Below are positions 33,364 to 43,368 of a DNA stretch of 52,240 nt, piece by piece. Position numbers and translations under genes: made by a program. The notes under the pieces were generated by a model. That model was not told the origin of the DNA and searched no databases. It saw nothing but the letters and a program-made list of their open reading frames with translations. The stretch lies in contig NZ_LT707060.1 in assembly GCF_900155735.1 (NCBI RefSeq), positions 377,362 through 429,601 of the forward strand, given 5' to 3'. The stretch comes from Intestinibacillus massiliensis. GTDB taxonomy: Bacteria; Bacillota; Clostridia; Oscillospirales; Butyricicoccaceae. The first letter of the stretch is position 1. Every line of letters begins with the position of its first letter.

Positions 33364-34437
33364 ATGGGCTTGTTCGGATTTGGCAGGGACGCGGAACCGG
33401 AGCGGGAAATGCCCTCCGCGCTCCAGTCCGCGCGGGCGGATTATGGGGCGCTGCGGCAGTCGCTGCCGGACGCCCTGGTGCTGGCAGCCGCGGGGGAGAA
33501 CAAGGCGTTCCCCAAGGGGCAATACTATTTTGCGTGCACGGACAGGGAGTTCCTCTTCTTAGCGAAGGTGGCGGAGAACGAAGCTTCCGCCGAGCGTTAC
33601 CGTGCCTGCCGTATCAAGCGGTTTCCCCGGGAGGAGACGGCGGCCAGCAAGCCGCGCGTGGAAACAGGGCCTACGGCGCAGGATGGGCTGCTGCGCCGCT
33701 ATGCCGTGCAGCCGGTGACGCTGGTATTTGCCAACGGGCGGTTCGGCGAGGCCCGGTTTACCGCGGCGAACAACAAGACGACCGAACGCTTTTTGCAGGA
33801 TAACCTGCCGGGCTGCGCGCTGCTGCCGCTGTTCGACCGGTTTGACAGGCCGGAAAAGGCATATGAGGCAAGCTGCAAGAAGGGCGGCGGCCTGCTGCCG
33901 GACGGCACGGCGCTTGAAATCTGGCGCGAGGGGGAAAACTTGGTGCTGCTGCGCCGCCGGGTGGATTACTACAGCCAGGCAAACGAGTTCTGGTACGGTA
34001 CGCTACCCGTTGCGGACATCGTATATTTCCAGGAGAAGGGGCAAATCGATTACGAGACCAAAGTTTCCGGCGGCGGCGTTTCGATCGACCGCAGCGGGGC
34101 GATGTGGGGCGGCATGTTCAGCATGAACGCGAACGCAGGCATGCTGGAAAGCGCCGTGGTCAGCGAACCGATCCGCACCGAACGCATCGAGCACGATAAC
34201 CGCTATGTGGCGCTTGCGGTGCGGCAGGCCGGGGCAAAGGCGGAAATACAGTTCGGCTACGGGGCGCTGGCGGCCTTCCAGCAGATGATCCCGGAAAAAT
34301 CGTTTGAAGAGCGCATGCCTTCCCGCGAACCGACGGCGGCGGAACAGATCGAGATCCTGGCAAACGTCTGCGAGCGCGGCTATCTGACCCGTGAGGAATT
34401 TGAGGAAGCGAAGAAAAAGCTGCTGGCGAAACTATAA
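33364..34437 (+). CDS. SHOCT-domain protein of unknown function
   Basis: 357 residues from the ATG at 33364, with AAAGGAGG upstream. There is no signal peptide or membrane segment. Residues about 30-150 form a mixed domain with many aromatics (YYFACTDREFLFLAKVAE). Residues about 175-315 are beta-rich: LEIWREGENLVLLRRRVDYY, IVYFQEKGQIDYETKVSGGG, then a Gly/Met-rich patch GAMWGGMFSMNANAGM. The last 35 residues form a SHOCT motif (ILANVCERGYLTREEFEEAKKKLLAKL split over family spacing), an oligomerisation tail often found on membrane-stress or PH-like proteins. The middle part may be PH-like, by pattern only. Promoter not seen; it may rely on read-through from the mreB-like gene. Confidence 0.75.
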   Translation: MGLFGFGRDAEPEREMPSALQSARADYGALRQSLPDALVLAAAGENKAFPKGQYYFACTDREFLFLAKVAENEASAERYRACRIKRFPREETAASKPRVETGPTAQDGLLRRYAVQPVTLVFANGRFGEARFTAANNKTTERFLQDNLPGCALLPLFDRFDRPEKAYEASCKKGGGLLPDGTALEIWREGENLVLLRRRVDYYSQANEFWYGTLPVADIVYFQEKGQIDYETKVSGGGVSIDRSGAMWGGMFSMNANAGMLESAVVSEPIRTERIEHDNRYVALAVRQAGAKAEIQFGYGALAAFQQMIPEKSFEERMPSREPTAAEQIEILANVCERGYLTREEFEEAKKKLLAKL

Positions 34438-34471
34438 GGCCGGAAGGGGCTCATCCGGCTCAAGCAAACAG

Positions 34472-34504
34472 AATCCCCCTGCGCGGTATTGGCGCAGGGG
34501 GATT
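34472..34504. terminator. Bidirectional terminator between convergent genes
   Basis: AATCCCCCTGCGC at 34472-34484 pairs perfectly with GCGCAGGGGGATT at 34492-34504; GCTGCTTTTTT follows on the plus strand. It serves the SHOCT gene and probably the symporter gene ending at 34514. Confidence 0.8.
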
Positions 34505-34513
34505 GCTGCTTTT

Positions 34514-35842
34514 TTAGCGTTTGGCGTGCAGGTACTTCTGGGTTTCAAACTGTACGACCGGCGCGAGCGTCCACAGGCCGATGAGGTTGGGGAAGGCCAT
34601 GAGCGCGGCCGCCACGTCCGCGGCAAGCAGCAGCGTATCCAGCGGCAGGAAGGCGCTCAGCGCGACCGAGGCCGTGATCAGCGCGAGGTACAGCTTTGCG
34701 CCGCGCTCGTGCCCGGTGAGATAGCGTAGGCACGTAAGGCCGTAAAAGCTCCAGCCGATGATGGTCGAGAAGGCCAGGAAACAGACCGTAACGCAGATGA
34801 ACAGGCCTGCAAAGCTGCCGAGCGCGCCGCGGAAGGCCAATGTCGTCAGGGCTAGCCCCTGCGCGCCGCTGTCCAGCACGCCGGATACCAGGATGACGAG
34901 CGCCGTCAGTAGGCAGACGACGCAGGTGTCGACAAAGACCTCGACCGCGCCCAGCACGCCTTCTTCACAGGGGCTTTTGCTGTCCGCGCAGCCGTGCGCA
35001 AGCGGCGCGGAACCCATGCCGGCCTCGTTGGAGAACACGCCCTTGGCAAAACCGTCCGAAACGCACCGCGCCGTCAGGATGCCCAGCAGGCCGCCGCCGG
35101 CCGCGGCCGGCCGCATGGCGTCCGTCAGGATGAGCGCGAGCGAAGGCAGGATGCGGTCGCGGCCAAGCACCAGTACGGCGGCGCCGCCTGCGAGATAAAA
35201 CAGCGTCATGAGCGGCACGAGCACGGACGCGGTGCGCGCGATCAGCTTGCTGCCGCCATTGAGCACCGGCCAGGCGGCGAAAGCCACGATTACACCGACC
35301 AGCACAGGGGAGAGCGGCACGATGGCCGTCACCGCCGCCGTGATCGCGCCCGCCTGCGTCATGGCGCCGGTGCCGAGGGATGCGAGCAGGCAGCATACGC
35401 AAAACAGCTTTGCAAGCCCAGGGCGGTAGGCGCCGCGCTCCAGGTAGACCATCGGGCCGCCGAGCGGCACGCCGTCCTGCCGGATGCGGAAGCGGACGGA
35501 GAGCACGATTTCCGCGAATTTGGTCGCCATGCCGAAGAAGGCGGCCAGCAGCATATAGAACACCGCGCCCGGGCCGCCCAGCGTGATGGCCGCCGCGACG
35601 CCCGCCAGGTTGCCCACCCCGAGCGTGCCGCCGAGCGAGGTGAAGAGCGCCTGTAGCGGCGTGATTGCGGGCGCGCCCGCATCCTGCGTTTTGCGCCCGG
35701 CGCGAATCTGGCGGAGCAGGCTTTTGACGCACCAAAACTGCACGAAGCCGGAGCGCCACGACATATAAATACCGGTCAGCAGGATGAAAAGCACGGTGAA
35801 CGGCCCCCATAGCGCGTACCGGATCCGTATCAGTAATTCCAT
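34514..35842 (-). CDS. AGCS-family alanine/glycine:cation symporter
   Basis: 442 residues from the ATG at 35842, with GGAGGGG upstream; the in-frame extension on its 5' side overlaps tadA and is rejected. About eleven membrane segments. AGCS signatures: FTSLGGTLGVGNLAGVAAA, ITLGGPGAVFYML, and GVFSNEAGMGSAPLAHG. It takes up alanine or glycine with sodium or protons across the membrane. It is divergent from tadA across a 117-base gap whose plus-strand promoter is clear. On the minus strand only a weak -10 is visible there. It is a single-gene unit. Confidence 0.93.
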   Translation of the reverse strand: MELLIRIRYALWGPFTVLFILLTGIYMSWRSGFVQFWCVKSLLRQIRAGRKTQDAGAPAITPLQALFTSLGGTLGVGNLAGVAAAITLGGPGAVFYMLLAAFFGMATKFAEIVLSVRFRIRQDGVPLGGPMVYLERGAYRPGLAKLFCVCCLLASLGTGAMTQAGAITAAVTAIVPLSPVLVGVIVAFAAWPVLNGGSKLIARTASVLVPLMTLFYLAGGAAVLVLGRDRILPSLALILTDAMRPAAAGGGLLGILTARCVSDGFAKGVFSNEAGMGSAPLAHGCADSKSPCEEGVLGAVEVFVDTCVVCLLTALVILVSGVLDSGAQGLALTTLAFRGALGSFAGLFICVTVCFLAFSTIIGWSFYGLTCLRYLTGHERGAKLYLALITASVALSAFLPLDTLLLAADVAAALMAFPNLIGLWTLAPVVQFETQKYLHAKR

Positions 35843-35890
35843 AGACAACCCCTCCGCATTAAACCTATGCCGCGCGGATAGGGAACATGA

Positions 35891-35920
35891 TTGTCTGCAT
35901 CCCCTTAAATATGGTATACT
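35891..35920 (+). promoter_or_regulatory. tadA promoter
   Basis: TTGTCT at 35891-35896, an 18-base spacer and TATACT at 35915-35920; start codon at 35960. Confidence 0.68.
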
Positions 35921-35959
35921 AGGTATACAAACGGGAACGGATGGGACGAGGGGGATAAG

Positions 35960-36466
35960 ATGCAGGGTGAACAGGAAAAATTCATGAAAGCGGCGCTGCG
36001 CCTGGCGCAGAAGGCGGCGGACGAGGGCGAGGTGCCGGTCGGCTGCGTGGTGGTGTGCGACGGGCAGATTGTCGGCCGCGGGCGCAACCGGCGCGAAACC
36101 AAAAAGAACGCGCTGCACCACGCCGAGATCGAGGCGATCGGCAAGGCCTGCAAAAAGCTCGGGGGCTGGCGGCTACATCGCTGCGACCTCTATGTGACGC
36201 TGGAGCCTTGCCCGATGTGCACGGGCGCGATCATCAACGCGCGCATCCGCACGCTGTATTACGGCGCGCCCGACCCCAAAGCCGGTTCGTGCGGCACGCT
36301 GGTCGACCTGTTTTCGGTCGGGTATAACCACAAGCCCGAGGTCGTGCGCGGCCTGATGGGGGAGGAGTGCGCCGAGCTGCTGCGCCGCTTTTTCCGCGAC
36401 CTGCGTACACGGAAAAAGCGGGAACGGGAAGCGTGGAAGGAAAATGGGAACGCACAAGGCTGCTGA
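35960..36466 (+). CDS. tadA: tRNA-specific adenosine deaminase
   Basis: 168 residues. It converts A34 to inosine in tRNA-Arg. The zinc-deaminase motifs are complete: His54 with Glu56 in HHAEIEAI, and Cys84/Cys87 in EPCPMCTGAI. The tRNA-binding block LYYGAPDPKAGSCGT distinguishes it from guanine or cytosine deaminases. The C-terminal helix is basic (FFRDLRTRKKRE). The ATG has a short GGGGGATAAG ribosome site. The coding sequence runs a little past the usual end, with a tail of about 10 extra residues. Confidence 0.94.
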   Translation: MQGEQEKFMKAALRLAQKAADEGEVPVGCVVVCDGQIVGRGRNRRETKKNALHHAEIEAIGKACKKLGGWRLHRCDLYVTLEPCPMCTGAIINARIRTLYYGAPDPKAGSCGTLVDLFSVGYNHKPEVVRGLMGEECAELLRRFFRDLRTRKKREREAWKENGNAQGC

Positions 36467-36600
36467 CCGGCTATGCCGCGTGGCCGGTTACCGCGGCATG
36501 GCGGCAGCCGGTTTGGGCCGGAATCTGGAAGGGAAGGGAAAACCGTTACAAACTGCTAAAAAATTCTGCAAAAAAGCGTAGACAGAAACAACGTATCCCC

Positions 36601-36629
36601 TTGTGAAACTTACAGAAAACTGGTATGCT
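36601..36629 (+). promoter_or_regulatory. Promoter of the GGDEF/EAL gene
   Basis: TTGTGA at 36601-36606, a 17-base spacer and TATGCT at 36624-36629. It gives a leader of about 170 bases. From 36467 to 36600 I see nothing recognisable. Confidence 0.55.
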
Positions 36630-36752
36630 ATGGAATAAGGTATTGCGGCTTGCTGTCGCAGTAAAGGTTATTTCTTTCTTTAGCGCAGGAATATTTAAAA
36701 AATTGGCGGCTCCTGGCCATATTTGGCGGGGATGCCGACAGTGCTTTCCCGC

Positions 36753-36791
36753 CCTGCCGGCGCACGCTGCCGGCAGGTTTCAGTATTTTTT
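36753..36791 (+). terminator. Leader hairpin with T-run upstream of the GGDEF/EAL gene
   Basis: CCTGCCGGC at 36753-36761 pairs perfectly with GCCGGCAGG at 36769-36777, followed by TTTCAGTATTTTTT. It lies 16 bases before the start codon and after the promoter at 36601, so it looks like an attenuator. It is too far from tadA to be that gene's normal terminator. The leader lacks the conserved bases of the c-di-GMP-I riboswitch as I know it. Confidence 0.6.
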
Positions 36792-36807
36792 GGGACGGGG
36801 TGTTTGG

Positions 36808-39543
36808 ATGCAAAAGCGGATAATACCGGCTTTTTTAATGGTGGCGCTGCTGATCTGCGGCGTCGTATCGGTTTTTTCGATCGATAGGATGCAGGGTTAC
36901 GCGCGGGTCATCAACTATGCGGGCATCGTCCGCGGCGCGACCCAGCAACTGGCTAAGGAAGAACTGAACGGGCAGCCGAACGACGCGTTGATCGGCAAGC
37001 TGGACGCAATCCTGGCCGGGCTGCAGGGCGGGGAAAACGAGTACGATTTGTCCCGGATGGACAGCGGGGAATTCCAGGCGCTGCTGGAAGAGATGCAGGC
37101 CGCATGGGCAGGGATGAAGCGGGAAATCCGGCAAGTGCGCGCCGGCGGCGGCGGGGACGCCCTGTTCGCGGACAGCGAGGATTACTTTAACCTTGCCAAC
37201 CGGGCGGTGCACGCGGCGGAGGAGTATACCGCGGAAAAGGTACAGCAAACCGAGCAGGGGCTGTTGCTGCTGATCCTCCTGATTGTGGCAGCGGCGGTTT
37301 TGCTGATGTGGTACGGCACGGTGCAGTCCCGGCGGCGTGAAAAGCTGCAGGCCGAGGAGGACGAATACCTGCGTAAAAAGGAGTATCTCGACCGCATGTC
37401 GGAATCGCTCCGCGCACCCATGAATGATATTTCCGAGCTGCTGTATATTTCCGATGTGGAGAACTATGAGCTGCTTTTCCTCAATGAGGCGGGCAAGCGG
37501 ACTTTCGGCGTGACCGGCGATTTTTCCGGGCAAAAGTGTTATAAGGTCGTGCAGGGCATGGACGAGCCCTGCGCATTTTGCAACAACAGCAAGCTGAAAA
37601 TGGGCGAAAACTATACCTGGGAGCACACAAATACGCTGACAGGTGCGCATTACCTGCTGAAGGACCGCCTGGTGGAATGGGACGGGCGGATCGCCCGGAT
37701 GGAGTTGGCGTTTGATATGTCGGAAGCGGAGCGGCGCAAACAGTCCCTGCAAAGGGCGCTGGACGTGGAAAAGATGCTGGTGGACTGCGTCCGTACGCTC
37801 TACCAGAATACAGAGTTCCCCATCGCCGTTTCCCATATGCTGAAACAGCTCGGCGCGTTCCTGTCCGCCGGCCGCACCTATATCATGGTGCTGGAGGAAG
37901 ACGGGTACCTGCACCGGCAATTCGAGTGGTGCGCGGATGGCGTCGAAAGCGGGATGCATACCTCGCAGGTGACCCCGCATGTCGTGGTCGAGCGCTGGCT
38001 CCCGCACTTCCAAAAGGATGAGTGCATGGTGATCGGCGACGTGGCGCGGCTGCAGGAAGAATCGCCGGAGGAATTTGAACTGCTGCGCCGCCAGAACGTC
38101 TCGCGCCTGGTGGCCGCGCCGCTGGAGATGGACGGCAAGCTGGTCGGCTTCCTCGGGGTCGACAATCCCCCGCTGGACCGGCTGGAGCATATCGCACCGC
38201 TGTTCCAGACCTTGTGCTACTTCATTATCCTGGCATGGCAGCGGTCGGAGAGCGAGCAGGAACTTTCCATGCTCAGTTATTATGATACGCTGACAAAGTT
38301 TTATAACCGGAACCGCTACACGCAGGACACAGAGGCGCTGCGGTGCGCCGATGGGCCGGTGGGCGTGATCTACCTGGACGTCAACGGGCTTAAGGACATC
38401 AACGACCTGCAGGGGCACGCGTTCGGCGACAAGGTTTTGGTCCGGTGCGCGGATATGATGCGCGAGGTTTTCGAAGGCGCCGCCTTTTACCGCATTGGGG
38501 GGGATGAATTCGTCATTATTTCGACGGGCACCGGCAAGGCGGAGTTTGACGCCCGGGCGCGGGAACTGCGGCACCGCTTGCAGATGGACGAGCAGTGCAA
38601 TGCGGCGATCGGCGCGCGCTGGGAGGAGAGCACCGCGAACCTCCAGCAGGTAATCGCCGAGGCGGATGCGGAAATGTACGAGGACAAAAAGTCCTTCTAC
38701 CGGCAGAACCCCATGTCGAACCGGTACCGCCACGCCAACGACGAACTGCTGCGCCTGGCAGACCCCAAGGTGCTGCGGCAGGAGATCCTGAACAAGCAGT
38801 TTGTGGTGTACTTACAGCCCAAGGTCTCGTCCTCCGACGAGAGCACGCAGGGCGCGGAAGCGCTGATCCGCTACCGGCCGCGGCCGGATACGCTGGTGCT
38901 GCCGGGCAACTTCCTGCCGATGCTCGAGGAGCGGCGCGTCGTCAGCCAGCTTGATTTTTATGTATTCGAGTTCGTCTGCTCCAAGATGCGGGAGTGGGCG
39001 GAGGAAGGCAAGCAGGCTTGCCCGGTATCCGTCAATTTTTCCTGTTGCTCGCTCGCGCAGCCCGGCTTTGTCAAGAAGCTTGAAGCGATCTGCGGCAAAT
39101 ACGGGATTTCCAAGCAGCAGCTTGAAATTGAGATCACCGAACGCGGCCGTAATAAGGACGATGTGGATTTCAGGGGCGTCATCGGGCAGCTGCGCGCGGC
39201 GGGCTTTGTCGTGTCGATCGACGGGTTTGGGATCGAGACCTCGAACATGACGCTGCTGTCGGCGGTGGAATTTGACGTGCTCAAGCTGGACAAGAGCATG
39301 ATCGACGACGTCGACAGCAATCTGCGGACACGTGCGGTCATCGAGTCCATTGCCGGGATCTGCCGGAAGATGGGCATTAAGCTCGTGGCCAAGGGCATCG
39401 AGAGCAAACAGCAGCTTGTCGCGCTGCGCGAGAGCGGAGTGGAGCTGGCGCAGGGCTTCCTGTTCAGCAGGCCCATCCCGATCGAGGAGTACGAGACCGA
39501 ATACCTTAAGCGCAAGGCCGGGGACGCGCCCCTGGGAACATAA
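36808..39543 (+). CDS. Membrane PAS-GAF-GGDEF-EAL signalling protein with degenerate EAL domain
   Basis: 911 residues. Membrane segments at about 7-25 and 151-170 enclose a helical outside domain. PAS-like domain about 205-310 with a CAFCNN cysteine patch; GAF about 320-475; GGDEF about 485-630; EAL about 655-895. The GGDEF site is intact (LDVNGLKDINDLQGH and RIGGDEF, 563-568), but the inhibitory RxxD site is absent. The EAL motif (684-686), Asn743 and the Glu of EITER are kept. The usual DDFGTG reads DGFGIE at 805-810, and AEGVE reads AKGIE at 861-865, so phosphodiesterase activity is doubtful. I infer a c-di-GMP synthase with an EAL module that may only bind ligand. The start follows a weak GGGACGGGG site; an in-frame ATG at 36625 lies in the leader and is less likely. 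Confidence 0.88.
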   Translation: MQKRIIPAFLMVALLICGVVSVFSIDRMQGYARVINYAGIVRGATQQLAKEELNGQPNDALIGKLDAILAGLQGGENEYDLSRMDSGEFQALLEEMQAAWAGMKREIRQVRAGGGGDALFADSEDYFNLANRAVHAAEEYTAEKVQQTEQGLLLLILLIVAAAVLLMWYGTVQSRRREKLQAEEDEYLRKKEYLDRMSESLRAPMNDISELLYISDVENYELLFLNEAGKRTFGVTGDFSGQKCYKVVQGMDEPCAFCNNSKLKMGENYTWEHTNTLTGAHYLLKDRLVEWDGRIARMELAFDMSEAERRKQSLQRALDVEKMLVDCVRTLYQNTEFPIAVSHMLKQLGAFLSAGRTYIMVLEEDGYLHRQFEWCADGVESGMHTSQVTPHVVVERWLPHFQKDECMVIGDVARLQEESPEEFELLRRQNVSRLVAAPLEMDGKLVGFLGVDNPPLDRLEHIAPLFQTLCYFIILAWQRSESEQELSMLSYYDTLTKFYNRNRYTQDTEALRCADGPVGVIYLDVNGLKDINDLQGHAFGDKVLVRCADMMREVFEGAAFYRIGGDEFVIISTGTGKAEFDARARELRHRLQMDEQCNAAIGARWEESTANLQQVIAEADAEMYEDKKSFYRQNPMSNRYRHANDELLRLADPKVLRQEILNKQFVVYLQPKVSSSDESTQGAEALIRYRPRPDTLVLPGNFLPMLEERRVVSQLDFYVFEFVCSKMREWAEEGKQACPVSVNFSCCSLAQPGFVKKLEAICGKYGISKQQLEIEITERGRNKDDVDFRGVIGQLRAAGFVVSIDGFGIETSNMTLLSAVEFDVLKLDKSMIDDVDSNLRTRAVIESIAGICRKMGIKLVAKGIESKQQLVALRESGVELAQGFLFSRPIPIEEYETEYLKRKAGDAPLGT

Positions 39544-39580
39544 AAAACGGAGGATATGCATTTTGCATACCCTCCGTTTT
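39544..39580. terminator. Bidirectional terminator between the GGDEF/EAL gene and dnaJ
   Basis: AAAACGGAGG at 39544-39553 pairs with CCTCCGTTTT at 39571-39580; inside, TATGCA pairs with TGCATA. A- and T-rich flanks on both strands fit convergent use. Confidence 0.88.
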
Positions 39581-39581
39581 G

Positions 39582-40742
39582 TTATTCGCCCTTAAATGCG
39601 TCCTTGACCTTATCCCAAAAACCTTTGCGCGCGCTGTGGTTTTCGTCCGTTGCATTGGCTTCAAACTCGCGTAGCAAATCCTTCTGCTTGTCGGTCAGGT
39701 TCTTCGGCACCTCGATGTTGACGCGCACGTACTGGTCGCCGCGGCCGCGCCCGTTGACATTCTGGATGCCCTTGCCGCGCATGCGGAATACCGTGCCGGT
39801 CTGCGTGCCCTCGGGCACCTGGTATTCGATCTTGCCGTCGATGGTTGGCACCTGCAGGGTGTCGCCCAGCGCCGCCTGGGTGAAGGAAATCGGGATTTCG
39901 CAAATGACGTCCGAGCCTTCGCGCGTGAAGATCGGGTGCGGCCGGATGCCGACCGTCACGATCACATCGCCCGCGGGGCCGCCGTTCGCGCCCGCGCCAC
40001 CCTGGCCGCGGAGCTGGATGGACTGCCCGTCGTCGATACCCGCCGGGATGTGGACGGACAGCGTGCGGCTGCGGCGCAGCTTGCCATTGCCGCCGCATTT
40101 CTTACACGGCGTTTTGATGACCTTGCCGGTGCCGCGGCAGTTCGGGCAGGCGGACTGCGTCTGGAACATGCCGAGCGGCGTGCGCTGGGTCTGCGTGACC
40201 GAGCCGGAGCCGTGGCAGGTGGGGCAGGTCTCCGCGGACGTGCCCTTGGCCGCGCCCGAGCCGCCGCACTCCTCGCAGTTTTCAACGCGGTCGATCGTGA
40301 TTTCCTTGTCACAGCCGAACGCGGCCTCCTCGAAGGACAGCATGATGCTCTTGCGGATGCTTTCGCCGCGGCGCGGCGCGTTTTGCCGGCTTTGGCGGCT
40401 GCCGCCGCCGAACGCGCCGCCGAACATGCCATTCAGGATATCGCCCAGGTCGCCGAAGCCGCCCATATCGAAGCCGCCGAAGCCGCCCGCGCCCTGGCCG
40501 GCGCCGTAATTCGGGTCGACGCCCGCAAAGCCGAACTGGTCGTACTTCTGCCGCTTGGTGCCGTCCGACAGCACCTCGTAAGCCTCGGAGGCCTCCTTGA
40601 ATTTCTCCGCCGCCTCCGGGTTGTCTTTATTCACATCGGGGTGGTATTTCTTGGCGAGCTTGCGGTACGCCTTCTTGATTTCGTCGTCCGACGCGCCCTT
40701 GGAAATGCCCAGCACCTCGTAATAGTCTCTCTTGTCTGCCAT
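39582..40742 (-). CDS. dnaJ: Chaperone protein DnaJ
   Basis: 386 residues from the ATG at 40742, with GAGGTG upstream. J domain with HPD in [11 protein letters not shown], a Gly/Phe-rich stretch (about 75-115), four CxxCxGxG zinc repeats ([32 protein letters not shown]) and the C-terminal substrate domains. It delivers unfolded protein to DnaK and stimulates its ATPase. It is the last gene of the HrcA operon, and the dnaK-dnaJ gap of 124 bases holds a large palindrome. Confidence 0.97.
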   Translation of the reverse strand: MADKRDYYEVLGISKGASDDEIKKAYRKLAKKYHPDVNKDNPEAAEKFKEASEAYEVLSDGTKRQKYDQFGFAGVDPNYGAGQGAGGFGGFDMGGFGDLGDILNGMFGGAFGGGSRQSRQNAPRRGESIRKSIMLSFEEAAFGCDKEITIDRVENCEECGGSGAAKGTSAETCPTCHGSGSVTQTQRTPLGMFQTQSACPNCRGTGKVIKTPCKKCGGNGKLRRSRTLSVHIPAGIDDGQSIQLRGQGGAGANGGPAGDVIVTVGIRPHPIFTREGSDVICEIPISFTQAALGDTLQVPTIDGKIEYQVPEGTQTGTVFRMRGKGIQNVNGRGRGDQYVRVNIEVPKNLTDKQKDLLREFEANATDENHSARKGFWDKVKDAFKGE

Positions 40743-40776
40743 TGGAATACACCTCAAAAAAGGAATGGACAGTACC

Positions 40777-40851
40777 GTAGGGCGTGACGTCCCCGGCGCG
40801 CCGCAGCCGGGAAAGCCCGTTATACGGCGGGCCGGGTTCGTCCCGCCCTAC
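40777..40851. repeat. 75-base imperfect palindrome between dnaK and dnaJ, REP/MITE-like
   Basis: The arms at 40777-40803 and 40825-40851 are 27 bases each and match as inverted repeats at 23 positions. They begin GTAGGGCG and end CGCCCTAC and surround a 21-base centre. No T-run follows. The shape resembles short GTAGGG-type palindromic repeats that I recall from gut Clostridia intergenic regions. I did not see a second copy in this window. In the operon message it would form a strong hairpin. Confidence 0.6.
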
Positions 40852-40866
40852 AAATCATGTCTTGGA

Positions 40867-42744
<1,878 letters not shown>

Positions 42745-42773
42745 TCAAAATATTAAAATGAATACCGGCGGCC

Positions 42774-43343
42774 TCAGTTTGCCACCTTGACCATGCTGTG
42801 CCGGATAACCCTGTCGTCGATCATAAAGCCGTGCTGGAACACCTCGGCGATCTCGTTTTCGCCAAAGCCCTCGTCCTCGACGTGCATCACGGCGTTATGG
42901 AGGTTGGGGTCGAAAGCCGTGCCCGGATCGTCCTCGATCTTCGTGACGTTCAGGCTGCGCAGCGCGTCGAGCAGCTGCTTATGGGTGAGTTCGACGCCCT
43001 TCTTGTATTCCGCATCCTCGGTTTCCACCGCAAGCGCGCGCTCCAGGTTGTCGAAGGTCGGCAGCAGCGCCTTGACGGCGTGGGATACCGCGTCCGCGTG
43101 TACGCCCTCGCGTTCGCGCTGGGAACGCTTGCGGAAGTTATCATATTCCGCGGCCATGCGCATGAAACGGTCGTTCAGGTCGTCATACTGCTTTTGCAGC
43201 GCGTCGAGCGCGCTGTCCGCAGCGGGCTCGGCGGCAGCCGGTTCGCCGCTTGCGGCCTCTGCAGCTTCCATATCTTTCATTTCGGCTTCGCAGGCGGCCT
43301 GCTCGGTTTCCGGAATTGCGTCTTCCGTCTTCTTTTTGGACAT
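42774..43343 (-). CDS. grpE: Nucleotide exchange factor GrpE
   Basis: 189 residues. An acidic, Ala/Glu-rich disordered N-terminus of about 45 residues, a long coiled-coil (DALQKQYDDLNDRFMRMAAE to about residue 90), and the beta-wing head ending FQHGFMIDDRVIRHSMVKVAN. It releases ADP from DnaK and acts as a thermosensor. It follows hrcA by 25 bases in the heat-shock operon. Confidence 0.96.
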   Translation of the reverse strand: MSKKKTEDAIPETEQAACEAEMKDMEAAEAASGEPAAAEPAADSALDALQKQYDDLNDRFMRMAAEYDNFRKRSQREREGVHADAVSHAVKALLPTFDNLERALAVETEDAEYKKGVELTHKQLLDALRSLNVTKIEDDPGTAFDPNLHNAVMHVEDEGFGENEIAEVFQHGFMIDDRVIRHSMVKVAN

Positions 43344-43368
43344 TCTGTATTCAGCCTTTCCAAGTTTA

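Noticed and set aside
36636-36791. Possible c-di-GMP riboswitch in front of the GGDEF/EAL gene
   Set aside because: The conserved GEMM core bases are not visible; only the terminator part is supported.
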